From Cytobacillus sp. NJ13 (lineage in GTDB: Bacteria; Bacillota; Bacilli; Bacillales; Cytobacillaceae): a stretch of 64,000 nt of DNA. Shown one piece after another: positions 18,195 through 26,820 of the stretch (position 1 is its first letter; each line of letters starts with the position of its first letter). Where the stretch lies: assembly GCA_030348385.1 (NCBI GenBank), contig JAUCFP010000006.1:3933501-3997500 (forward strand). The letters are read 5' to 3'. A program made the position numbers and the translations under genes. Below the pieces are notes generated by a model. The model saw nothing but the letters and a program-made list of their open reading frames with translations, searched no databases and was not told the DNA's origin.

Positions 18195-19079
18195 GTGAAA
18201 AAAGTACGTAAAGCGATTATTCCTGCTGCCGGGTTAGGAACAAGATTCCTGCCGGCCACAAAGGCGATGCCAAAGGAAATGCTGCCGATTGTTGATAAGC
18301 CGACTATTCAATACATTGTGGAAGAGGCTGTGGCATCAGGGATTGAGGATATTATTATTGTTACGGGTAAAGGGAAGCGAGCAATTGAGGATCATTTTGA
18401 TTACTCATTTGAGCTTGAAGAAAACCTAATTCAAAAGCAAAAGTTTGATTTACTAGAAAAGGTAAAAGAGCCTTCTAAAGTTGATATTCATTATATCAGG
18501 CAAAAAGAGCCTAAGGGACTTGGGCATGCGGTGTGGTGTGCAAGGAAGTTTATTGGGGACGAGCCGTTTGCAGTGTTGCTTGGGGATGATATTGTTCAGA
18601 GTGATACTCCTTGTTTGCGGCAACTGATGGATGAGTATGATAGGACGCTCTCCTCTGTTATTGGGGTACAGACTGTATCACCTGAGGAGACTCATAGATA
18701 TGGGATTATTGATCCTTCCGATCAAAGTGGACGGAGGTACCAGGTGAATCACTTTGTTGAGAAGCCAAAGCAGGGTACTGCTCCTTCCAACCTCGCAATC
18801 ATGGGGCGTTATATTTTGACTCCGGAAATATTCATGTTTCTTGAACAGCAAGAGTTAGGTGCTGGAGGGGAAGTGCAGTTGACGGATGCAATTCAGAAGC
18901 TAAACCAGATCCAGCGTGTGTTTGCTTATGACTTTGAAGGTGTTCGTTATGATGTTGGAGAGAAGTTTGGGTTTATAAAGACGACGATTGAGATGGCTTT
19001 GAAAGATGAGACTTTAAGGGACGAATTGGTACGTTTTATGGATGAAAGGCTTAGTGAGTTAAAAATCATTGAGAGTTAA
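18195..19079 (+). CDS. galU: UTP-glucose-1-phosphate uridylyltransferase (GalU/GtaB)
   Basis: The 294-residue enzyme begins at GTG after AGGAGGAAATTAAA. It has the nucleotidyltransferase signature [19 protein letters not shown] near its N-terminus, the LGDDIV metal/substrate loop and the VEKP sugar-binding motif. It forms UDP-glucose from UTP and glucose-1-phosphate. In this operon UDP-glucose would feed the GalE epimerase encoded at 29 kb and the glycosyltransferases. It is probably co-transcribed with the dehydratase 14 bases upstream; a strong intrinsic terminator follows. Confidence 0.93.
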   Translation: MKKVRKAIIPAAGLGTRFLPATKAMPKEMLPIVDKPTIQYIVEEAVASGIEDIIIVTGKGKRAIEDHFDYSFELEENLIQKQKFDLLEKVKEPSKVDIHYIRQKEPKGLGHAVWCARKFIGDEPFAVLLGDDIVQSDTPCLRQLMDEYDRTLSSVIGVQTVSPEETHRYGIIDPSDQSGRRYQVNHFVEKPKQGTAPSNLAIMGRYILTPEIFMFLEQQELGAGGEVQLTDAIQKLNQIQRVFAYDFEGVRYDVGEKFGFIKTTIEMALKDETLRDELVRFMDERLSELKIIES

Positions 19080-19111
19080 GCAGAAATAAATTCAAGATGA
19101 TTATGCGAAAT

Positions 19112-19158
19112 TCTAGATATGCCTTTTTCATCGGTGTATCTAGAGTTTTTATATTTTT
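19112..19158 (+). terminator. Intrinsic terminator directly upstream of EAR copy 2
   Basis: TCTAGATATGCC (19112-19123) pairs over 12 positions with GGTGTATCTAGA (19133-19144), and a T-rich tail (TTTTTATATTTTT) follows. The next structured element, EAR copy 2, begins only 13 bases later. Transcription of the rest of the operon must pass this site. Confidence 0.75.
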
Positions 19159-19164
19159 GCATAG

Positions 19165-19290
19165 AGGTGATGTCTTCTTGCCTTTATCAAAGAAGGCACT
19201 CGGTTATGCTGTGGGTGGAATACCTTAGACACGATGGGTTGTCGGGAGTGTGGCGTGAGGTGGGGTTGGGTTGGATGTCCTGAGTATGAT
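19165..19290 (+). ncRNA. EAR-like antitermination element, copy 2
   Basis: This element repeats the motif order of copy 1: an opening stem (TGTCTTCTT at 19171-19179 with AAGAAGGCA at 19190-19198), then ACTCGG, TGCTGTGGGT, ATACCTTAGAC and TGAGGTGGGGTTGG. The opening stem differs from copy 1 in sequence on both arms while keeping its pairing, which supports conserved structure. It lies between galU and the rest of the operon, after a terminator. A second EAR inside one operon is unusual and might renew antitermination for the 12 kb that follow. A covariance-model search would settle the identity. Confidence 0.7.
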
Positions 19291-19427
19291 TTTATTGGAT
19301 TCTATCTATAAACTTTGGAATGTTCTTCGAGCTCTTTGTTCGGTTGGGTGAAGAAGATAGTTAGAGAGTGATTTAGGGGTATAAACATGCATTCGTTTTG
19401 GTCTTACTATATTTTTCAGGAGGGATA

Positions 19428-19637
19428 TTGATTACTTCGAAAGGGTTACTTTAATAGAGCTACTGGTGGTTGCTGCTTTTTTAGGTATTCTTGCGACTAT
19501 TGCTGTCTTATCAATTGGAAGAATTATTGAAAATTCTAGGCGGGTTGTTTGTGAGGAAATATGATCAATTTCAGCTGGGTGACCAGGAGCGTGGGGTTGG
19601 GCTAATTTTTATTGAATGGTTGGAGGGAACAAAGTAA
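19428..19637 (+). pseudogene. Broken prepilin-like gene in the exopolysaccharide operon
   Basis: A TTG start after CAGGAGGGATA begins MITSKG and then hits a frameshift. One frame over, the sequence reads TLIELLVVAAFLGILATIA followed by VLSIGRIIENSRR, a type IV prepilin cleavage/methylation N-terminus, and stops at 19562-19564. A second shift gives a further open stretch (YDQFQLGDQERGVGLIFIEW) to a stop at 19637. A single lost T after GGG would explain the first break. Short prepilin-like proteins do occur in some Bacillaceae polysaccharide clusters, so this may once have been a working operon member. It is not functional as read. Confidence 0.6.
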
Positions 19638-19639
19638 TA

Positions 19640-20060
19640 GTAGTTAGATTAAGTGCCAGAAACCTTGCAGGATAAGGGTTTGAGGCATTTTTAGTGAGAA
19701 TTATAGATTGATTGAATGTTTTATATTATGAAGAAACTCGGTTTAGAGTGATGTTATGGTGAATACCTGTTTCGTATTTGCGCGGAGATTGAATAGATAT
19801 TACGAGGTGACTATCAAAATAGCAAAATAAATCACAATATATAGTATTGAAAATGTTATTTTTAACAATTTGACATACAGCATATTGATTTTTATCTATT
19901 TCGTATATTGAATATAAAATGCGAGGTAGCTATGAGAAGTAAATTGATATTTAGTAGGCTAGTAGTTGGTTGGACAGAGAGATTTATTGATTCCAATTAA
20001 GTCCTAGCAAACTAAATAATAAACTTTGATAAAAATTTGAATAAAGCGAGGCTAATTAAA
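19640..20060 (+). other. AT-rich intergenic stretch before the aminotransferase gene
   Basis: No convincing gene is visible. A TTGACA-like hexamer occurs near 19870 but no good -10 box stands at a normal distance. The stretch may be debris from the deletion that broke the prepilin-like gene. Confidence 0.4.
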
Positions 20061-21278
20061 ATGATTGATACCGAATTAAGAAATATACCCTTTTCTCCAC
20101 CAGATATTACTGATGCGGAGATTGAAGAAGTAATAAAAGCAATGAAGTCAGGTTGGATTACAACTGGACCAAGAACTAAAGAGCTAGAAAAAAGAATAGC
20201 TGAATTCGTCGGTACAAACAAGTGTGTTTGTCTAAATTCTGCAACTGCTGCTATGGAACTTACACTTCGTATTTTAGGTGTCGGACCTGGTGATGAAGTT
20301 ATCACTTCAGCATACACATATACTGCATCTGCATCAGTTATAGAGCATGTTGGGGCTAAAATAGTATTAGTTGATACTGCACCAGACTCTTTTGAAATGG
20401 ATTACTCTAAACTAGCAGATGCAATAACAGAGAAGACTAAAGTGATAATTCCAGTAGATATAGCAGGGAAGATGTGTGACTACGATACTATCTTTGAAAT
20501 AGTAGGAAATAAGAAAGCCCTATTCAGACCAAACAATGAACTGCAGTGGTTAATTAATAGAGTAGTTGTTATGACGGATGCTGCACATGCTTTTGGAGCA
20601 GGGAGAAAAGGGATGAAATGTGGGCAAGTTGCAGATTTTACTTGCTTCTCTTTCCATGCTGTAAAGAATTTTACAACTGCTGAAGGTGGAGCTGTCGTAT
20701 GGCGCAATGGTCAAGGTTTAGACGATGATTGGCTTTATAAGCAGTTCATGCTGTATAGTCTTCATGGTCAATCAAAAGATGCACTTGCAAAAGCTCAAAA
20801 AGGTGCATGGGAATATGATATTGTTTATCCTGCCTATAAATGTAATATGACAGATATTATGGCTAGTATTGGTTTAATACAATTAGATAGATATGAAGGA
20901 TTGTTGGAAAGACGTAGAGAGATTATTGAAATGTATGATAGAGCGCTTTTACCTTTAGGTATTAAAAGCTTGCAGCATTACTGCGAAGAGTCTTCTTCTT
21001 CAGGTCACCTGTACTTATTGAGAATACCTGAAATTAATAAAGAGAAGAGAAATGAAATTATCATTAAAATGGCTGAAGCAGGTGTTGCATGTAACGTTCA
21101 CTATAAGCCATTGCCTATGTTTACGGCTTATAAGAATTTAGGATTTGATATTAAGGATTATCCAAATGCTTATAAGCAGTATGTTAATGAAATTACACTT
21201 CCACTTCATACTTTATTGAGTGATGGGGATGTGGAATATGTTGTTGAGAATCTAAAAAAAGTATTAAATGAAGTTTAA
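20061..21278 (+). CDS. DegT/DnrJ/EryC1/StrS sugar aminotransferase (EpsN/PglE-like)
   Basis: The ATG at 20061 is favoured because GCGAGG precedes it; a TTG at 20037 lacks a site. The 405-residue enzyme begins with IPFSPPDIT and has the SGWITTGPRTKELE region, the TDAAHAFGA cofactor motif and the catalytic lysine Lys202 in SFHAVKNFTTAEGG. The family uses pyridoxal phosphate to move an amino group from glutamate onto 4-keto sugar nucleotides. Its substrate is probably the EpsC product, giving a UDP-4-amino-4,6-dideoxy sugar. The sugar transferase gene overlaps or directly follows its end. Confidence 0.88.
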   Translation: MIDTELRNIPFSPPDITDAEIEEVIKAMKSGWITTGPRTKELEKRIAEFVGTNKCVCLNSATAAMELTLRILGVGPGDEVITSAYTYTASASVIEHVGAKIVLVDTAPDSFEMDYSKLADAITEKTKVIIPVDIAGKMCDYDTIFEIVGNKKALFRPNNELQWLINRVVVMTDAAHAFGAGRKGMKCGQVADFTCFSFHAVKNFTTAEGGAVVWRNGQGLDDDWLYKQFMLYSLHGQSKDALAKAQKGAWEYDIVYPAYKCNMTDIMASIGLIQLDRYEGLLERRREIIEMYDRALLPLGIKSLQHYCEESSSSGHLYLLRIPEINKEKRNEIIIKMAEAGVACNVHYKPLPMFTAYKNLGFDIKDYPNAYKQYVNEITLPLHTLLSDGDVEYVVENLKKVLNEV

Positions 21279-21291
21279 GGTGGGTTACAAG

Positions 21292-21921
21292 ATGTATAAG
21301 AATTTTTTTAAAAGGATATTCGATTTAATCCTAACTTTAGTAGCCCTACCATTTTGGATTATTATTCTAGTAATAATAGGACCAATTATATACTTTCAAG
21401 ATAAAGGGTCAATTTTTTATAATGCACCCCGGCTTGGTAAGGACGGAAAAGTATTTAAAATGTATAAGTTTCGTTCTATGAGGGTGAATGCTCCTGATCT
21501 TAGAAATGAAGATGGGTCAACATTTAATGCGGAAGATGATCCTAGATTAACAAAGATCGGAAAGTTTATTCGGAAAACAAGCCTTGATGAAACACCTCAA
21601 CTGTTAAACATTATCAAGGGGGATATGAGTATTATTGGTCCTAGACCTGACTTACCAGAGCACCATGAATTATATGAAGGTAACGAAGAAAGGAAGCTTG
21701 AGATAAGACCAGGTGTTACAGGATATAATCAAGCATACTTTAGAAACACTGTCCCATGGAAAGAAAGAATCAAAAATGACATTTACTATATCGACCACCT
21801 TTCTTGGTGGCTTGATATTAAGATATTTATTAAGACTGCTGTATCTGTTTTAAAGCGTGAAGATGTATTTGTAACCGAAAAGAGTACAAGTTCAAATAAA
21901 AATACAGGTGTAGGAATGTAA
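21292..21921 (+). CDS. epsL: Initiating sugar-1-phosphate transferase (EpsL/PglC/WcaJ family)
   Basis: The ATG at 21292 is preceded by AAGGTGG at eight bases and gives the usual short N-terminus MYKNFFKRIFD; an ATG at 21268 lies within the previous gene and lacks a site. The 209-residue protein has a single N-terminal hydrophobic hairpin (about 10-34) and conserved motifs: YKFRSM, TSLDETPQL (Asp-Glu catalytic pair) and IIGPRPDLPEH. It transfers the first sugar phosphate to undecaprenyl phosphate on the inner face of the membrane. In context the sugar is probably the amino sugar made by the preceding enzymes. Confidence 0.92.
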   Translation: MYKNFFKRIFDLILTLVALPFWIIILVIIGPIIYFQDKGSIFYNAPRLGKDGKVFKMYKFRSMRVNAPDLRNEDGSTFNAEDDPRLTKIGKFIRKTSLDETPQLLNIIKGDMSIIGPRPDLPEHHELYEGNEERKLEIRPGVTGYNQAYFRNTVPWKERIKNDIYYIDHLSWWLDIKIFIKTAVSVLKREDVFVTEKSTSSNKNTGVGM

Positions 21922-21935
21922 GGGGTGAATTCTTT

Positions 21936-22661
21936 ATGGAAAGTCTCGAAAATGCTGTGACTTTTAATGAATTAAAATGGGATACAGACTTTTTTGGTGT
22001 CACTAGTGCAAAAGCTACTCTGCATTGTCCTCTTACATTGGATGAATGGGAAGAATTAAAAACAAGATTTAAAGATTATCAGTTTGTTTCAATCATTAAT
22101 AAAAACTCTGAACCTATTAATTCGCAGTTGATTGGGAAGAATACTTCCGCCTTTTTGACGGATGTAAATATTCAATTTGTGAAGAAATTAGGGGGCCCAC
22201 AAGAGATTCCGGCAAATGTTACAATGCATCAATCATTAGGAAGAGATAACCAAATTATTGAAATAGCTGATTTTAAGTTCTCAAAGTTTACTGAGGATCC
22301 GGAATTAGCTAAACGTAAAGGAGATCAAGTTTATCGCCAGTGGCTTTTCAATGCCTTTGATAAGCCGGATAAATTTTTTGCATTATCCAGAGATGAAAAT
22401 GAAGGTATAAATGGATTTGTTCTTTACTCTTTTTCTGATAATGTGAATGTAATCGAGTTGATTGCCGTGTCGCCGTTAGTAACTAAAGGTGGTATTGGAA
22501 CTAGCTTGTTTAAAGCAGTAGAATATGCTACGCATCAACATGGTTATAACGAAATTAAGGTTGGAACCCAAATGCGAAATATGGGAGCAATTAACTTTTA
22601 TCAAAAAGTTGGTTGTAAACAAATTGGGTGCCATCAGGTTTATCATCTATGGAATTTATAA
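21936..22661 (+). CDS. GNAT-family acetyltransferase, WecD-like
   Basis: This 241-residue protein starts at ATG after AGGGGTGAATTC. The N-terminal half begins with ELKWDTDFFGV, a sequence typical of WecD/RffC-like proteins. The C-terminal half is a GNAT fold with an acetyl-CoA loop region (VSPLVTKGGIGTSLF) and MGAINFYQKVGCK. WecD acetylates the 4-amino group of a dTDP-amino sugar in enterobacterial antigen synthesis. Here it could acetylate the 4-amino sugar produced by the dehydratase and aminotransferase, replacing the left-handed beta-helix enzyme (PglD/EpsM) normally used. That substrate is inference. Confidence 0.75.
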   Translation: MESLENAVTFNELKWDTDFFGVTSAKATLHCPLTLDEWEELKTRFKDYQFVSIINKNSEPINSQLIGKNTSAFLTDVNIQFVKKLGGPQEIPANVTMHQSLGRDNQIIEIADFKFSKFTEDPELAKRKGDQVYRQWLFNAFDKPDKFFALSRDENEGINGFVLYSFSDNVNVIELIAVSPLVTKGGIGTSLFKAVEYATHQHGYNEIKVGTQMRNMGAINFYQKVGCKQIGCHQVYHLWNL

Positions 22662-22696
22662 ATGAAAATAATAAAATAAAAAGTGATGATGTGATT

Positions 22697-23926
22697 ATGA
22701 AGAAAATTTTAATTGTAGCGCAATTCACACAATTGCCAGGAGAAAATGGGAACAATAGAGGCAGGTTCAAATTAATTAGTGAGATGCTTGCGGAAAAGGG
22801 ACATGATGTAACTGTTGTAACTAGTAGATTTAGAGAATTAGATCGCACCTTTAGAAAAGAAGAGACGGATGAATTTAAACAAGCCCCATATAAGATAGAA
22901 ATTTTAGATGAAGTAGGTTATTACAAAAATATTAGTTTTAAGCGAATTTATAGTATGTGGACCTTCAAAAATAGTCTAAGGAAATTTTTGAGGAATAGAA
23001 AAGATGAATATGACTTGGTTTATTGCTGTGTTCCAGGTTTAGATAGTGCTCTTGTTGCTGGAAAATATGCTAGTAAAAAGAATATACCTTATGTTATCGA
23101 TGTACAGGACGTTTGGCCAGAGGTTATGTACGATTTAGTATTGGATGTTCCTGTATTTAGTAATATTTTATTCCTACCAATGCAAATAAATGCAAATAAA
23201 GTATACGCTATGGCAAATGGTATCATGGCTGTATCAAAAACCTATCTAGATATCGCTAAAAGAAAAAATACTAAAAGCAAACTTAATGATTATGTATATA
23301 TAGGTACTGATTTAGAAAGGTTTGATAATGATATTAATTCTTCCAGATTGTGTAATATCGAAAAGTCAAATGGTGAATTATGGATTGCTTATATTGGGTC
23401 TTTGGGGCATAGTTATGATATTTATACTTTTATCGAGGGTGCAAATATTGCATTTAAAAGAGGGATAAACGTAAGACCAATAATATTGGGTAGCGGGCCA
23501 CTTGAAAAAGACTTTAAAGAATATGCAAATAAGATCGGAAGCAATGCTCTTTTTACAGGTTGGGTTGATCATGGGACTATGGGAAATTATTTGGAAAAAT
23601 CAGATGCCGTTATCAATGCGATTAAGAGAAAGGCTCCACAAAGTATCACTAATAAAGTAGGAGATTATTTATCATCCGGAAAACCTATTCTTAATGGTAG
23701 TCAAAATCAGGAGTTTTTAGATTTGCTGAGAGACTATAATTTTGGAGAAAACTATGAACCGGAGAACCCAGAAAGCTTAGCGAAATCTATTCAAAAAATA
23801 TTCGGGTATAGTAAAGAAACAAGAGACCAAATGGGAAAAAACGCGAGAAAGTTAGCAGAGTTAAAATTTGATAGAAAAAAGACTTATCCAGAAATTATAA
23901 ATATGATCGATAAATTATTAAAATGA
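22697..23926 (+). CDS. Glycosyltransferase, GT4-like
   Basis: The likely start is the ATG at 22697, giving MKKILIVAQFTQ; upstream in-frame starts overlap the acetyltransferase gene and none has a clear ribosome binding site. The 409-residue protein shows an N-terminal GT-B fold (GENGNNRGRFKLISEML and DVQDVWPEV) and a C-terminal half with YIGSLGHSYDI and ILGSGPLEKDF. The usual EPFG-like Glu motif is poorly preserved (EPENPESLAKSI). It should add a sugar to the undecaprenyl-linked repeat unit at the membrane. Donor and acceptor cannot be told from sequence. Confidence 0.82.
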   Translation: MKKILIVAQFTQLPGENGNNRGRFKLISEMLAEKGHDVTVVTSRFRELDRTFRKEETDEFKQAPYKIEILDEVGYYKNISFKRIYSMWTFKNSLRKFLRNRKDEYDLVYCCVPGLDSALVAGKYASKKNIPYVIDVQDVWPEVMYDLVLDVPVFSNILFLPMQINANKVYAMANGIMAVSKTYLDIAKRKNTKSKLNDYVYIGTDLERFDNDINSSRLCNIEKSNGELWIAYIGSLGHSYDIYTFIEGANIAFKRGINVRPIILGSGPLEKDFKEYANKIGSNALFTGWVDHGTMGNYLEKSDAVINAIKRKAPQSITNKVGDYLSSGKPILNGSQNQEFLDLLRDYNFGENYEPENPESLAKSIQKIFGYSKETRDQMGKNARKLAELKFDRKKTYPEIINMIDKLLK

Positions 23927-23943
23927 AAGTGGGTAATTAGACT

Positions 23944-25062
23944 ATGAAAGAAAAATTAAGAATATTACATTTACCTAATACACTTTCAAAAAAAAGTGGC
24001 ATCATGAGTTTTATTATGAATTATTATAGAGCCATTGATAAAGACAAAATACAATTTGATTTTCTAGTATTTGATACCAACGAAGATAGTTATGAAGAGG
24101 AAATAATAAAGCTTGGTGGACGTGTGTATAATGTAAGTCGTGCGGCATCTAAAAATCCCTTTTTTTTGCAAAGAGAAATAAATATGTTTTTCAATGAACA
24201 TAAAAATGAGTATAAAGTGATCCATTATCATGCCATTTCTATTTGGCATTTCGCTCTCAAAATAGCTAAAAGACATGGTATAAAACACCGCATTTCACAT
24301 AGTCACGCTACTATGTATTCTGATAAAAAACTAAATGCAATTAGAAATAGATTATTGATAAGTCAAATGAAAAAAAATGCAAATCACTATTATGCTTGTT
24401 CCGATGCAGCAGGGGGTTTCTTGTACGGAGATAATACTCTTAATGAAGGTAAAGTCAACATAATAAATAATGCAGTGGATTGTTCTAAATTTAAGTTCGA
24501 TAAGATAAAGAGAGATAAAATTCGAAAAGCATTAGGTGTAGAAAATGAATTGCTTATTGGTCATGTTGGAAGATTTAATGAACAGAAGAATCACTTGTTT
24601 TTAATTGATATTTTTAATGCTATTTTAAAAAAAGAGTCTAATGCAAAACTTATACTTGTTGGTGAAGGTCCTTTAAGGGAAGCGGTAGAAGAAAAAATTA
24701 AGCAATTAAATATAGAAAAAAGTGTATTTGTTTTGGGAAAAAGAAATGATGTACCGGATATACTTAGTGCTGTAGATATTTTTTTACTGCCTTCATTATT
24801 CGAGGGGTTACCATTTGTTGGTGTAGAGGCGCAAGTATCTGGTCTTCCCATTGTACTCTCTGAAACCATAACAAAAGAGGTTGGTTTGAATAATTATATC
24901 TACATTCGCTTAGAGGATTCTTTAGAAAAGTGGTCTAATAAAATATTATCTCTTAATTATAAAATAGATAGAAACGCTTCATATAAAAATATAATGGAGA
25001 GAGGGTTTGATATTTATAAAGAAGCATTTAAGTTAGAAAGAATGTATTTAGAAATGATATAA
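23944..25062 (+). CDS. Glycosyltransferase, GT4 family (EpsF-like)
   Basis: This 372-residue protein starts 17 bases after the previous gene. The N-terminus RILHLPNTLSKKSGIMSFIMNYYR and the C-terminal motifs HVGRFNEQKNH, LVGEGPL and SLFEGLPFVGVEAQVSGLP define a GT-B retaining glycosyltransferase resembling EpsF of the Bacillus subtilis eps operon. It is cytoplasmic or peripheral to the membrane and adds one sugar to the repeat unit. Codon use is very AT-rich, as in its neighbours up to 31.7 kb. Confidence 0.87.
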   Translation: MKEKLRILHLPNTLSKKSGIMSFIMNYYRAIDKDKIQFDFLVFDTNEDSYEEEIIKLGGRVYNVSRAASKNPFFLQREINMFFNEHKNEYKVIHYHAISIWHFALKIAKRHGIKHRISHSHATMYSDKKLNAIRNRLLISQMKKNANHYYACSDAAGGFLYGDNTLNEGKVNIINNAVDCSKFKFDKIKRDKIRKALGVENELLIGHVGRFNEQKNHLFLIDIFNAILKKESNAKLILVGEGPLREAVEEKIKQLNIEKSVFVLGKRNDVPDILSAVDIFLLPSLFEGLPFVGVEAQVSGLPIVLSETITKEVGLNNYIYIRLEDSLEKWSNKILSLNYKIDRNASYKNIMERGFDIYKEAFKLERMYLEMI

Positions 25063-25105
25063 ATATTTGTTTGTTAAATTATATAGTCACGAAAGGAAGC
25101 TAATT

Positions 25106-26074
25106 ATGAAAAAAGTAATAATCTTTGATACATCCGTTGCATCATTTAATAGAGGCGATGATATTATTATGAAAGGTGCACGCGAAGGCTTAGAGGAAAT
25201 TTTGTCAAATTCTTTTGTCACAAACTTCCCAACACATACTCCAATTTTTCATTATCATCAAACGTCAAGGATTAATCAAAATGTAAAATGGCTACAACAG
25301 GCTGATTTGAAGTTTGTTTGTGGCTCAAATTTATTATACTCTAACATGGTGAGACCCTGGCCGTTATGGAATATAAACTTTTTAGACTCAATACCTATAA
25401 AAGACTGTGTATTAGTTGGAGTGGGGAGTGGCATTAATTCAAAGGGAGTAAATTTTTATACTAAGAAATTGTATAAATCAGTTCTTTCATCAGAGTATGT
25501 TCATAGTGTAAGAGATAACAGCACTAAATTAATGCTCGAAAAAATGGGATTTAAGGCCATTAATACGGGATGCCCAACATTGTGGAATTTAACTAGTGAT
25601 TTGTGTAAACAAATTCCAACAAAAAAATCCGAAAGTGTTATTTTTACTCTGACAGATTATAGACGTGACAAAAGTAGAGATCAAAAAATGATAGAAATAT
25701 TAATTAAAAAATACAAAACAGTAAGATTTTGGCCACAAGGATCAGAGGATTATAATTACTTTCAGAGCATGAGTGGGATAGATTCTATTCAAGTTATATC
25801 TCCGTCAGTGGAAGCTTTTTCAAATGCTTTAAATAGTGATACGGATTATGTTGGAACTAGATTACATGGTGGAATTTTTGCAATGAAGCATAAACGAAGA
25901 TCAATAATAATAATTGTTGATCATAGAGCTAGAGAAATGAATAAAGACTTCAATCTCAAAGCGCTTGAAAGAGATAATATTGAGGAGCTTGAAAAGTTAA
26001 TTAATTCAGAGTTTCCAACAGAAGTAACAGTAGATAGAAAAAAAATAAATTCTTGGTTAAACCAGTTTAAGTAA
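25106..26074 (+). CDS. Polysaccharide pyruvyl transferase family protein
   Basis: The ATG at 25106 has GAAAGGAAG six bases upstream and gives a usual N-terminus (MKKVIIFDTSVASFNRGDDIIM). The 322-residue protein has the family pattern: an N-terminal GDDI motif, central LVGVGSGIN, and a C-terminal TRLHGGIFAMKH with the conserved Arg-x-His. The family transfers pyruvate from phosphoenolpyruvate to sugars as a ketal, adding a negative charge to surface polymers. A second, broken copy lies at 27.96-28.9 kb on the far side of the polymerase gene. Confidence 0.85.
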   Translation: MKKVIIFDTSVASFNRGDDIIMKGAREGLEEILSNSFVTNFPTHTPIFHYHQTSRINQNVKWLQQADLKFVCGSNLLYSNMVRPWPLWNINFLDSIPIKDCVLVGVGSGINSKGVNFYTKKLYKSVLSSEYVHSVRDNSTKLMLEKMGFKAINTGCPTLWNLTSDLCKQIPTKKSESVIFTLTDYRRDKSRDQKMIEILIKKYKTVRFWPQGSEDYNYFQSMSGIDSIQVISPSVEAFSNALNSDTDYVGTRLHGGIFAMKHKRRSIIIIVDHRAREMNKDFNLKALERDNIEELEKLINSEFPTEVTVDRKKINSWLNQFK

Positions 26075-26820
26075 AGTGTATTAACCTTTTGATAGTAATT
26101 AATATGCTCGATTATGAACTAATTAAGTTATTATTAGTTAGTTCTAGGTAATTTAACTACTTCGTTATTAGTAGTTATGTGAATTACTTATTTGAAACAA
26201 TTAATTTAGCAGTGTGATAACGGTAGATTAAGTATTGTACCTTATAATTTTTTAAAAAGTCGAATAGGAAAACAAATACATTTGGTACTTATCCTATTAT
26301 GCTTTGGCTTGTTTGCTTTCCTGTTTAAGTTTCGTGCAGTTGATGATGACACATTTGCACTCCAATTTTTCAAATTGCAGCAATTATTTTTTTGTTAGAT
26401 GTTTCACCAACCAGGGCTAAAACTCTAAATTTCTAATTACCGATTATTCTTTATTATATTACCAGGTCACTGCCAAGATAGTTCTAAAATATTATAGTGA
26501 ATATTTAATGAATAATAGAGCTTTTTTAAAGGATGTTGCCGTCTTTAAATAAACATTTCCCTTTAGTAGGTTGAGGTGCCAGGTTCCGACCTACTTTGTG
26601 TATTTTCCTGACACAATTACTAATGAAACTGAAGTTTCCAATACTTGTAGGTTTATACATTAAAAGAAATAAATGAATTATGGATATAAAATATTAAACA
26701 CTTTTATGAAGAATACAAATAGAAAAAGGACATTGAGGATAGTAGAAAAGGTGGGGTACCTTAAAAACTCTGAAGCTAAGAAACTAACGTTATATTACAA
26801 TATTGCAAATGATTGGATAA
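26075..26820 (+). other. 746-base intergenic stretch with a small dispersed-repeat-like hairpin
   Basis: No intact gene is seen. A short open stretch near 26295-26398 reads like a membrane-protein fragment but has no start. Around 26565-26615 AGTAGGT and ACCTACT form a hairpin around a GAGGTGCCAGGTTCC segment followed by TTTGTG and CCTGACACAA, resembling small dispersed repeats of Bacillaceae. The region may be deletion debris. Confidence 0.3.

Noticed and set aside
19864..19900. Internal promoter from TTGACA near 19870
   Set aside because: No acceptable -10 hexamer lies 16-18 bases downstream.
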